The notes below the pieces were generated by a model. It saw nothing but the letters and a program-made list of their open reading frames with translations, had not been told where the DNA came from and searched no databases. DNA of 64,000 bases from Ruegeria spongiae (GTDB lineage Bacteria > Pseudomonadota > Alphaproteobacteria > Rhodobacterales > Rhodobacteraceae), in NCBI RefSeq assembly GCF_023502395.1, contig NZ_JAMFMB010000017.1:40573-104572 (forward strand). Direction: 5' to 3'. Of the stretch, positions 28,857-35,989 are shown piece after piece (the first letter of the stretch is position 1; every line of letters begins with the position of its first letter). A program made the translations under genes and the position numbers.

Positions 28857-29309
28857 TCAGCCCGCGATGCGATACCCTTTGCGGCGCAGGCAGCGCGGTT
28901 CATACGCCTTGCGGGTGCGGTCGCCGGTCCAATAGGTGATCTGGCATTGCTTCGGCAGCGACTTGGCATGCTGATAATGGCGCTTCAGACATTTCCGTTT
29001 CATCAGCGGGGCGTTCGCCGGATACCCTTTGACCGCTTTCAGGCAACGGCGCGGCAAATCATATTTCGCCACTTTCGGCGGCAGAGGCCGAACCGAATGG
29101 ATCTGCGGCGCCTGTGGTACGTGGTTTTGAGTCACCTTCGCGCGTTCACGTTTCTTCTTGTTGTTGCGATGCAGAACCACCCCCAGAATGGTTAGCGCAG
29201 CCAGCCCGCCCAGAACCTTTGCGGTATCGTCTGCGCGTGCAGGCGCTGCGGATATGGCTGTAATGGCGATGGCAAGAGAAACAATCAAAGCGATAAACCT
29301 GCGATGCAT
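28857..29309 (-). CDS. Small exported Cys/Lys-rich protein of unknown function
   Basis: A 150-residue protein I do not recognise. It has a signal peptide (MHRRFIALIVSLAIAITAISAAPARA, predicted cleavage after ARA), then a hydrophobic stretch KVLGGLAALTILGVVLH, a very basic NNKKKRERAK segment, and a C-terminal domain with five cysteines (RRCLKAVKGYP, KRKCLKRHY, KQCQITYWTG, EPRCLRRKG) and many Arg/Lys. The hydrophobic stretch could be a second membrane anchor. The spaced cysteines suggest a disulfide-stabilised periplasmic domain. AGGACCCC precedes the ATG. Divergent from another small exported protein gene at 29485. Confidence 0.7.
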   Translation of the reverse strand: MHRRFIALIVSLAIAITAISAAPARADDTAKVLGGLAALTILGVVLHRNNKKKRERAKVTQNHVPQAPQIHSVRPLPPKVAKYDLPRRCLKAVKGYPANAPLMKRKCLKRHYQHAKSLPKQCQITYWTGDRTRKAYEPRCLRRKGYRIAG

Positions 29310-29484
29310 AAGAGGGGTCCTTTCTGTCTGAGCGTGCCGGCATCGAATGACGCGGGCTGTGATGCTCTGAGATTGGTGTGGGGGCGCCCGGCCAAGCAAT
29401 ATCGCCTGCCTGCTATTGGATAACAGCCAGCCCAGCGCCTTGTTGTTATTGAATAACCGCGCCGCCGCACGCAGGATGGAGCGC

Positions 29485-29775
29485 ATGAAACAGATTGCAT
29501 TCCTGACCCTCGTTCTGGCCCTTACGGCCCTGCCCCGCCCTGGCCTCGCGGCCGAATGTTACGCGGATTACAAGGCCAAGCAGGACGCCCCCCTGAAACT
29601 GCATTACGGTGTGATGCAGGTCAGCGGTGCCTGTTCAGCGGCGCAGGCGCAGACCGAATTGTCGCAGCGCCTGTCCGCCAATGGCTGGACGCTGCTCAAC
29701 GTGATATCCGTTTTCGGCCCCGACGGGCTGCAACAAAGGAAGGCTGATGCCGGACCCTACTATCTCCGTTACTGA
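29485..29775 (+). CDS. Small exported protein of unknown function
   Basis: A 96-residue protein with a signal peptide (MKQIAFLTLVLALTALPRPGLA, then AECYADYKAK) and two cysteines in the mature part (ECYADY and SGACSAAQ) that could form one disulfide. Not recognised. The last 29 bases overlap the start of the membrane winged-helix gene in another frame, so the two are probably cotranscribed and coupled. AGGA lies eight bases before the ATG. Confidence 0.65.
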   Translation: MKQIAFLTLVLALTALPRPGLAAECYADYKAKQDAPLKLHYGVMQVSGACSAAQAQTELSQRLSANGWTLLNVISVFGPDGLQQRKADAGPYYLRY

Positions 29776-30448
29776 AACCCGGCGGTCAGGTGCCCGCCTC
29801 GTCGGGTTCGGGATCGCTGCCATCGTCGTGATCCTCGCCACTGCTGCGGTCTTCCTGATCCTGACCCTGCCCGACGCCAACGCCTTCAACGCGCGGGTCG
29901 AGCGGGTCTTTGTCGAAAACGACCTGACCACGCAGGCCGAGATCAAGCTGCTCGAGATTCTGGCGCAATCCGGCACCGCCTTTGGGGACACGCTGGCGAG
30001 CTACCGGATGGTGATCTTTGTGCTGCTCGTTTTTGCCAGTGCCATGCTGATCGCCGCGCTGGTCTTTCTGGTCATGCTGACCCAGTTCAACCGCCGCATG
30101 GTGCAGATCGAGCGGGCTGGCATTCAGGTCAACTCGCTGCTGATCAGCCGCGAGGAAAACACGGTTTACCTCAACAACATGGATTTCAAACTGACACCGG
30201 CAGCGATCGAGACCCTCTCGGTTCTGGCCGAGGCACGGCTGGATGACGATGTGCTGTCCGGGGCCGAGATCGAAGCGGTGATCTCGGGCCGCAACGCAAG
30301 CGATTGCGAAGAGGCCGCCGGCGCCACCCGCATCAAGCGGCTGCGCGACACGCTGGGCAACCAGATGATCAGCGCCCTGTTGGTCAAGAACATCGCCCGG
30401 CGCGGCTATATGCTGGCCATCGAAAAAGACGTGATCCAGATGGTCTGA
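29747..30448 (+). CDS. Two-helix membrane protein with C-terminal winged-helix-like domain
   Basis: A 233-residue protein. TM1 is about 17-41 (LVGFGIAAIVVILATAAVFLI), an extracytoplasmic segment of about 45 residues follows (FNARVERVFVENDL...), TM2 is about 87-112 (YRMVIFVLLVFASAMLIAALV). The C-terminal 120 residues carry LTPAAIETLSVLAEARLDDDVLSG and RIKRLRDTLGNQ with ARRGYMLAI, which follows the OmpR-type winged-helix pattern (helix, RLR...L, GY.L wing). The predicted topology puts this domain in the cytoplasm, so it could be a membrane-tethered DNA-binding regulator. Not a known named family to me. Precedes the DUF427-cyclase gene by 85 bases. Confidence 0.65.
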   Translation: MPDPTISVTETRRSGARLVGFGIAAIVVILATAAVFLILTLPDANAFNARVERVFVENDLTTQAEIKLLEILAQSGTAFGDTLASYRMVIFVLLVFASAMLIAALVFLVMLTQFNRRMVQIERAGIQVNSLLISREENTVYLNNMDFKLTPAAIETLSVLAEARLDDDVLSGAEIEAVISGRNASDCEEAAGATRIKRLRDTLGNQMISALLVKNIARRGYMLAIEKDVIQMV

Positions 30449-30533
30449 GCATCAAAAAAACCTGATCTTCACACTTGGATTCCTTCCGGTCTGACCCCAT
30501 CCTTATGGGCCTAGGCGACAGGGAGAACGAATT

Positions 30534-32111
30534 GTGAACGTGTATGCCTCGCCACAAGTTGACGGATACCGCATCGAACTGGCGGAATTGTCGGACCGGG
30601 TCACGCTCTGGCGTGACGGAGTCGAACTGGCCTCAAGCACCTGCGCCAGAGTGATGTATGAAACCCGCCTGCCGCCAACGATCTACTTTCCGCGCGAAGA
30701 CGTGAAAGTGCCGCTGAGCGACCCGACAGAGTTGCAGACCTTCTGCCCGTTCAAGGGTACCGCAACCTATAATGACATTCTGCTGCCTGGCGAGACGCTG
30801 CCAAATTCGGTCTGGGCCTATGAGGACGCGCTGCCCGAAAGCCGCGATATTCAGGGCTGCGTCGGCTTCATGCCTGATGCCTATTCAAAGGTCGATCTGG
30901 GCAGCAACATCCTGCGCGACAGCGACGATGGCAATATCAGCGGACCGCTGATCGACTGGTTGATGCGCGGCGCTTCGTCGCTGAAAACGCCCGAGGACTT
31001 CACCCGCGAGTTGGCGGAAAAGATGTGTGAACACGGGATCGCCGTCTCGCGGCTGAGCATCCTCGTCTGGTCGCTGCACCCGCTGATTGCCTGCAAGCAT
31101 TACATTTGGGATAAGGACGAGGATGAAATCTCGACCTATGCGCCCACCTATGAAATCTACGATCACCCGGCCTATCAGAACAGCCCGCTGCGCCATGTGT
31201 CGAACGGTGCGGGTGGGGTGCGTCAGCGGCTGACGGATACCCATCTCGACAACTCGTTCCCAATCATGGAAGACCTGCGCAGCAAGGGAGCGACCGACTA
31301 CGTGGCGATGCCGATGCCGTTTTCGGATGGCCGGACCAACGTGTTGACCCTGACCAGCGATCACCCCGACGGGCTGACCACCGCCAATCTTGGGCTGGTC
31401 TTTGAATGTTCGACGGTGATCGGGCGCTACTACGAGGTCTTCATGCAGCGCGAAAATGCGCAGGCCCTGCTTGAAACCTATGTCGGCAAGCGCTCTGGCG
31501 CGCGGGTTCTGGGTGGCGAGATTCGGCGCGGGGATGGGGACGAAATCGATGCGGCGATCATGTTCTGCGACCTGCGCGGCTCTGCCCGGCTGGAAGAGCA
31601 GATGGAGCGGGGCGCCTATATCGCGCTGCTGAACACCTTCTTCGAAACCGTTTCGGGGGTGGTTCATCAACAAGGCGGCGAGGTTTTAAAATTCATCGGC
31701 GACGCTGTTCTGGCGGTGTTTCCTGCAGGCGATGACGCTGAACTGGCGCGCCGCAATGCCCTGCGATCTGCGGCCGAGATTGTCGACTGCGTGACCCGCG
31801 AGAGCGTCGCTGAGACCGATCTCAACTATGATTGTGCCATCGGGCTGGCCTATGGGCGCGTGACCTACGGCAATGTGGGCTCACGCGAACGGCTGGACTT
31901 CACGGTCATCGGACAGGCGGCCAATGTCGCCGCGCGGCTGGGTGATCACGGCAAAACCATCGGACATCGCATCGTGGTTACCGAGGATATGCTGGTGCCG
32001 GATTCGGATTGCCAGCCTCTGGGTCCGCTACAACTGCATAATGTGTCGCAGCCGGTAGTGTCCTATGCCTACGCGCCGGAGGACGCTGCCGCCTGCTGCG
32101 CACCGGCATAA
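30534..32111 (+). CDS. DUF427 - sensor region - class III adenylate cyclase fusion
   Basis: A 525-residue soluble protein. Residues about 20-115 match DUF427 (TIYFPREDVKVPL, TFCPFKGTATYND, VWAYEDALPE, IQGCVGFMPD). Residues about 140-310 are the GAF-like region common in alphaproteobacterial cyclases (LSILVWSLHPLIACKHYIW, FPIMEDLRSKGATDYVAMPM). The class III catalytic domain (about 338-490) has metal aspartates D346 (FCDLRGS) and D390 (KFIGD), and LDFTVIGQAANVAAR at 455-469. The Lys in LKFIGD and Asp in LDFTVIG are the adenine-selecting pair, so cAMP is the likely product. GTG start with GGGAG eight bases before it. It ends with CC-rich AAACCAPA. Second class III cyclase of the window. Confidence 0.85.
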   Translation: MNVYASPQVDGYRIELAELSDRVTLWRDGVELASSTCARVMYETRLPPTIYFPREDVKVPLSDPTELQTFCPFKGTATYNDILLPGETLPNSVWAYEDALPESRDIQGCVGFMPDAYSKVDLGSNILRDSDDGNISGPLIDWLMRGASSLKTPEDFTRELAEKMCEHGIAVSRLSILVWSLHPLIACKHYIWDKDEDEISTYAPTYEIYDHPAYQNSPLRHVSNGAGGVRQRLTDTHLDNSFPIMEDLRSKGATDYVAMPMPFSDGRTNVLTLTSDHPDGLTTANLGLVFECSTVIGRYYEVFMQRENAQALLETYVGKRSGARVLGGEIRRGDGDEIDAAIMFCDLRGSARLEEQMERGAYIALLNTFFETVSGVVHQQGGEVLKFIGDAVLAVFPAGDDAELARRNALRSAAEIVDCVTRESVAETDLNYDCAIGLAYGRVTYGNVGSRERLDFTVIGQAANVAARLGDHGKTIGHRIVVTEDMLVPDSDCQPLGPLQLHNVSQPVVSYAYAPEDAAACCAPA

Positions 32112-32155
32112 GCTCTGGCTTGGAACAGTCAAGCACCAAGGGAGGACGGGCTCGG

Positions 32156-32947
32156 TCAGGACTGCAGCAGGCTGAGCGCGATCGCAGCCGACGATTGCTG
32201 GCTTGCAAAAGACGCAATCTGCGCCCGCGCCAGATAAAGATGCGTTGTCTTCTCCATCGCGTTTGGGTCTGAAAGCGCGGACAGATCACTCAACCCGGTT
32301 GCCGAAGAAAACCGATCCCGAAACACCTCGACTTGTTTGTCGAGATCGACCGAAGCAAAACTGCGTGGCAGTCCAAGCGCCGTTTCGAACATTGTCCTCA
32401 ACGGTGGCAACCCAATGATGTTCAGCCACTTCGTTGTGTCAGTGCCCTCACCGGTTGCGATGTCAACCAGTTCATGCTGCGCATAAAGCGAGATCCGCAT
32501 GCTTTCGTCGCTTTCGCCGATCGCGGTTTCGAATGCCTGGCTTTGGTACTTTTCAACCACATCTTCCATGGAGGTCACTAATGACGTTTTTTGAATGGCG
32601 CCGGGACCGAAACCGAATGCGTCGCTAAACGCGCGGTAGCGTTTGTCGGCCAACCGGTTTGCCAATGCATCCTGGGCCGAAGTTCCGTCCTCGAGGATTT
32701 TCTGCACAAAAAACCGGTTGTTCAGATCCGATTCGAGCCCAAAGGCCCCAAGTGCGACCTTCAGAAGCGTGCGATCTGCAACCAGCTCCTCCGCCGATGT
32801 GACGTTGCCGATTTCTTTGAGAAAATGCTCTGCCTCCCGCTTCATCAAGGGTGAAGCGGAAAGCGCTTCGCGTTGGTGCTCCTGCGTTCGTTGCAGGAAT
32901 TGCCATCCGACAATCCCACCAACTGGAACAACCGGACGGAAACTCAT
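32156..32947 (-). CDS. DUF1217 flagellar-associated protein
   Basis: A 263-residue helical protein: LMKREAEHFLKEIGNVTSAEELVADRTLLKVALGAFGLE, LADKRYRAFSDAFGFG and FLNIIGLPPLRTMFETALGLP-type segments match DUF1217, which occurs within alphaproteobacterial flagellar clusters. No signal or membrane segment is clear. Its role in the flagellum is not established. Its start overlaps the flbT stop by 4 bases (ATGA), so it is coupled to the flbT-flaF-fliC operon end. Confidence 0.85.
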   Translation of the reverse strand: MSFRPVVPVGGIVGWQFLQRTQEHQREALSASPLMKREAEHFLKEIGNVTSAEELVADRTLLKVALGAFGLESDLNNRFFVQKILEDGTSAQDALANRLADKRYRAFSDAFGFGPGAIQKTSLVTSMEDVVEKYQSQAFETAIGESDESMRISLYAQHELVDIATGEGTDTTKWLNIIGLPPLRTMFETALGLPRSFASVDLDKQVEVFRDRFSSATGLSDLSALSDPNAMEKTTHLYLARAQIASFASQQSSAAIALSLLQS

Positions 32948-33348
32948 TGCTTCCGCAACGCAAGCACGCGGTCTTCGCGTGGCATCAGCGCCCTCAGGGC
33001 TTTCAGGCAGCGATAATGATGCTCACCGATCAGAGCCTCAGTCGCCTCGGCCAGCGCAGAGCGACTGTCATGGTCGGTAAAGACCTGGCTCAACTCTTCG
33101 ATCCGGCGCAGCAAGGCCTGTTTCGCCTCAACCGGATCACAGTCGCCGGACAACACAAGTTGCAGGGCATAGCAAGCTCGCCGGACCGGGGTCGTGGCAT
33201 CCGTCGGATGTATCGCATCGCGCAACCGCAGGATATTGGCGTCAGGTGTGACGATGGAGAGGCGGCCACGCCGGTCTCCGTTCTCGATCACGGCACCGTT
33301 GATCAGCACCCTTTCCTTGGGCGCAAGTTTCAGAACGAGGCCTGCCAT
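32944..33348 (-). CDS. flbT: Flagellar biosynthesis repressor FlbT
   Basis: A 134-residue FlbT: MAGLVLKLAPKERVLINGAVIENGDRR, then RLSIVTPDANILRLRDAIHPTDATTPVRRACYALQLVLSGD. In Caulobacter FlbT binds the flagellin mRNA 5' region and promotes its decay unless the hook is complete. The frame is open from 33465 but the family start is ATG 33348. One base separates it from flaF upstream and it overlaps the DUF1217 gene by 4 bases. Confidence 0.93.
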   Translation of the reverse strand: MAGLVLKLAPKERVLINGAVIENGDRRGRLSIVTPDANILRLRDAIHPTDATTPVRRACYALQLVLSGDCDPVEAKQALLRRIEELSQVFTDHDSRSALAEATEALIGEHHYRCLKALRALMPREDRVLALRKQ

Positions 33349-33349
33349 A

Positions 33350-33721
33350 TCAGGACGCCCCGCTGCGCAAACCGCGCAGAATGGTAGTGTTGACCTCGAG
33401 CAGCGGTTCGACGTTCGCTTTACGCGCGAGGACAAGGCTGGTGTGATGATCCACAAATTCGGCAAGGTAGAACAGGCGCGCCCTCAATTCGGTCGGCAAT
33501 CCGTTTTCAGGGCTGGCCACATCCGTGGCGAAAATCGTCCAGAGCCGCTTGTTGTCATGCAAGGCATGGGCAAGCTTGGGATAATCTGCGGCGTCACCTG
33601 CTGCGAAGGCGCGAATGCGGTGCGTGATCCGCGCGAGTGTTTCATATTCCGCATCTCTCGGAGTGCGGGTCGCGGCCGAATTGCTCGAATAGGCCTGTTG
33701 GGCAGTTGCAAGCGCGTTCAC
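33350..33721 (-). CDS. flaF: Flagellar biosynthesis regulator FlaF
   Basis: A 123-residue FlaF: NALATAQQAYSSNSAATRTPRDAEYETLARITHRIRAF and LWTIFATDVASPENGLPTELRARLFYLAEFVDHHT. In Caulobacter FlaF works opposite to FlbT to allow flagellin synthesis and secretion. GTG 33721 gives the usual MNA start and follows GGA by six bases; a TTG at 33727 is the alternative. It is the first gene after fliC, separated by a strong hairpin. Confidence 0.92.
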   Translation of the reverse strand: MNALATAQQAYSSNSAATRTPRDAEYETLARITHRIRAFAAGDAADYPKLAHALHDNKRLWTIFATDVASPENGLPTELRARLFYLAEFVDHHTSLVLARKANVEPLLEVNTTILRGLRSGAS

Positions 33722-33757
33722 TGTCAATCCTTACCTGATGTTGTTCTGAAAGATGTG

Positions 33758-33780
33758 GCCGGGGCGGAAACCGCCCCGGC
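33758..33780 (-). terminator. Hairpin between fliC and flaF
   Basis: A perfect 10-bp stem GCCGGGGCGG/CCGCCCCGGC with an AAA loop. The minus-strand downstream bases are CACATCTTTC, a poor T tract, so it may be a partial terminator or an mRNA-stabilising end that sets flagellin expression above flaF/flbT. Confidence 0.65.
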
Positions 33781-33790
33781 TGTCAGAGGC

Positions 33791-35041
33791 TTAACGGAAC
33801 AGCGACAGGATCGTCTGCGGCGCCTGGTTGGCAATCGACAGCGACTGAACAGCCAGCTGCTGCTGCGTCTGCAGCGCCTGCAGGCGGGCAGAGACCTCTT
33901 CCATATCGGCATCCACCATCGCACCAATCCCCGATTTCAGCGAATCGGACAGGTTGCTGATGAAATCCTTCTGCGTCGAAATCCGGCCCTCGACAGAACC
34001 AAAGGACGCCGAGGCGTCAATGGCGGTGCCGATCAGAGTTTCAACGGTGCCAAGCGCTGCGTTCGCCCCGCCTGCGGTCGAAACGTCGATTGAGGATAGT
34101 GCACCAAGCCCGCCAGATCCGGCATTGGTGTACTGCGCGGTGATCACAAGATCCTGATCGGTGTCGTTGGTGAACGAGATCGTGCCTGCTGTACCGGAAT
34201 CATAGTCAACGTCCAGCGTCCCTCCGGCATCCGAAATCCCCAGCGAATCAATCTGGGTTTTCAGCGCCGTGGCAACGATGTCACCGGTGGTTGTCGACGC
34301 CGCGTCCTCTGCCGTGACGGTATAGGACACAGAGTGGTCATTGATGTTCACCGTGATCTGATCCCCGGCGGCGAAAGCTCCGGCTGCTGATGCTGGGGGA
34401 CCGGTGACTGCGGCACCGGCCTCATCGGTGACAAGATCGGCGGTACCGCCGCCGCCATCAAGGCTGAACGCCGCTACATCGCCCAGACCCGAAACGCCCT
34501 GCGATCCGGCAAAGACGTTCTTGGCCGCATAGCCCCCAGTCGACAGATCTTGCCCCGTCACGGAAATCGAGGATGCCGCCACATTGCCGGAGGAATCCCG
34601 ATCCAGAGAGGACAGGAAAGACGTGGTGGCGTTGTTATCCACAAGGTTCTGGCCGTTGAACTGAGCCGCGCCAACCACGGATCCGATCTGATCGCGCAGC
34701 GCCACAACGTCAGCCTGTAGCTTGGCCCGGTCGGCGGTATCACCCTGCGCAGCAACAATCTTGCCCTTCATCTGGGTCAGCAGATCGGTGATCGACTCCG
34801 AGGCGTTCCGGGCAACCGAAACCGAGGCTTCGCCCAGGCTCAGACTGTCCTTGATAGCCTTGAATCCCTGCACATCGGATTCCATCACTTTTGAAATCGC
34901 CCAGACCGCCGAGTTGTCTTTGGCGGTGGCAACCGACTTGCCGGTCGAGATCTGGTTCTGGGTGGCACCCAGGTTCTTGTTGACCATTTTCAGGGTCTGC
35001 AGCGCAACCATTGCGCCATTGTTCGTCAGAATGCTGGACAT
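33791..35041 (-). CDS. fliC: Flagellin
   Basis: A 416-residue flagellin. The N-terminal D0/D1 helix MSSILTNNGAMVALQTLKMVNKNL... contains the QNQISTGKSV motif; the C-terminal helix VSARLQALQTQQQLAVQSLSIANQAPQTILSLFR mirrors it. The middle (about 130-320) is a Gly/Ala/Thr-rich exposed D2-like domain, poor in charged residues, with DGGGGTADL and TITVNINDHSV-like strands. Secreted by the flagellar type III apparatus without a signal peptide. AAGGA lies six bases before the ATG. Flanked by flaF/flbT, the usual alphaproteobacterial arrangement. Confidence 0.95.
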   Translation of the reverse strand: MSSILTNNGAMVALQTLKMVNKNLGATQNQISTGKSVATAKDNSAVWAISKVMESDVQGFKAIKDSLSLGEASVSVARNASESITDLLTQMKGKIVAAQGDTADRAKLQADVVALRDQIGSVVGAAQFNGQNLVDNNATTSFLSSLDRDSSGNVAASSISVTGQDLSTGGYAAKNVFAGSQGVSGLGDVAAFSLDGGGGTADLVTDEAGAAVTGPPASAAGAFAAGDQITVNINDHSVSYTVTAEDAASTTTGDIVATALKTQIDSLGISDAGGTLDVDYDSGTAGTISFTNDTDQDLVITAQYTNAGSGGLGALSSIDVSTAGGANAALGTVETLIGTAIDASASFGSVEGRISTQKDFISNLSDSLKSGIGAMVDADMEEVSARLQALQTQQQLAVQSLSIANQAPQTILSLFR

Positions 35042-35187
35042 AGCATATCCTTTCTATGCGGGCGTTTGCCCGGTTCACGTCACCCGAACGGGTGGTTTGA
35101 AAACGTCTTTCTGACGGGTGCGGCATCCGGGGACCGGAGTGTCGCGCCACCTTCCGAAGGTGCGCTGCAACATTCGCCCGGGATGTC

Positions 35188-35202
35188 CTAATGCTTTGCT
35201 AA
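35188..35202 (-). promoter_or_regulatory. CtrA-like imperfect site upstream of fliC
   Basis: On the minus strand two TTAG half-sites are separated by exactly seven bases (TTAGCAAAGCATTAG), the spacing of the CtrA consensus TTAA-N7-TTAA but with G in place of the last A in each half. It lies about 150 bases upstream of the fliC ATG. Weak evidence. Confidence 0.3.
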
Positions 35203-35227
35203 ACGCGGCATCCGGAATAACTCGACT

Positions 35228-35247
35228 TTGAGACAAACACGTCTCAA
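35228..35247. terminator. Hairpin at the end of the FlgN-like gene
   Basis: A 7-bp inverted repeat TTGAGAC/GTCTCAA with an AAACAC loop overlaps the stop codon of the FlgN-like gene. There is no T run, so it may mark a transcript end or processing point rather than a strong terminator. Confidence 0.35.
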
Positions 35248-35600
35248 GCCCGTTTTTCCAGTTTCGACGCACCGCCCGGTTCATGCTGTTGGCGTTGGCC
35301 TGACCGGTCATAGGTATCAAACCCCGACTGAAGCCGTTTGAGTTCCGACAGGCGCTCGACAACCGATCTCAGACCAGCCAGAGCTGCGTCGAACAGCACG
35401 CGATTCTGATCGGCTTTGACCCGGATGGCGTCCAGATCCCCGACCGTCGCGGAATCCTGGGCGACACCGTCAAGCAGAAATTCCTTTGCAGGCGTCAGCG
35501 CAGCAACCTGGTCCAGCGCCCCAGAGATCAACAACTGCCGCTCCTGGTCCAGCAGTTCGTTCAGTTTTGAAATGGCGGATGTCTGATTTTTCTTACCCAT
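35244..35600 (-). CDS. FlgN-like flagellar chaperone candidate
   Basis: A 118-residue, mainly helical, charged protein: LNELLDQERQLLISGALDQVAALTPAKEFLLDGV, then LFDAALAGLRSVVERLSELKRLQSGFDTYDRSG. The length, helical hairpin pattern and location between the rod-binding protein gene and fliC fit the FlgN/FliT type chaperones that guard hook-associated proteins. The match is by pattern, not by a strict motif. It overlaps the upstream rod-binding protein gene by 8 bases. Confidence 0.6.
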   Translation of the reverse strand: MGKKNQTSAISKLNELLDQERQLLISGALDQVAALTPAKEFLLDGVAQDSATVGDLDAIRVKADQNRVLFDAALAGLRSVVERLSELKRLQSGFDTYDRSGQRQQHEPGGASKLEKRA

Positions 35601-35877
35601 CTTGATCAGCCACCAGCCCTTGCATCAGGATTTCGGTCAAGCCGATCCCCCCTGCGCGCGTGATTTGCAAAGCCTGTTCGCGAACCAGCATCGACGAAAA
35701 CTGGTCCTCGCCCGCGCCGCCGCCAAAGGCACCGCGCGTGGCCCCGAAACCGGCCGATTTCAGCATTTCAGCCAGAAACGTCGCTTCCAATTGAACTGCG
35801 GCTTCAGTCGCTAAAGCGCGGGAAGGGGACGGCGCCGAAGGCCCGATTCGAGTGTTTTGCAGACTTGCAGCATCCAT
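35593..35877 (-). CDS. Rod-binding protein (FlgJ N-terminal type)
   Basis: A 94-residue protein with the short rod-binding domain: LATEAAVQLEATFLAEMLKSAGFG and FSSMLVREQALQITRAGGIGLTEILMQGL. This equals the N-terminal half of FlgJ without the muramidase domain, the form normal for alphaproteobacteria (often called FlgJ or CheL-like). It caps the growing rod. ATG 35877 with GAGGG upstream. Divergent from fliK with a 112-base promoter region between them, and overlaps the FlgN-like gene by 8 bases. Confidence 0.82.
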   Translation of the reverse strand: MDAASLQNTRIGPSAPSPSRALATEAAVQLEATFLAEMLKSAGFGATRGAFGGGAGEDQFSSMLVREQALQITRAGGIGLTEILMQGLVADQDG

Positions 35878-35989
35878 GATGCGTTCCCTCAAATTGACAG
35901 CGTTTTTTCCAGACTGGAATGAAACCGTTAAAAAAAACGCAACCGAATCCAATCCATTGTCATCATCGACAACAAAAATCTGGTGCAAC

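Noticed and set aside
35878..35989. Possible promoter (TTGACA and an A run) between the rod-binding gene and fliK.
   Set aside because: The divergent gap must hold promoters, but the -10 elements and sigma class could not be assigned reliably by eye.
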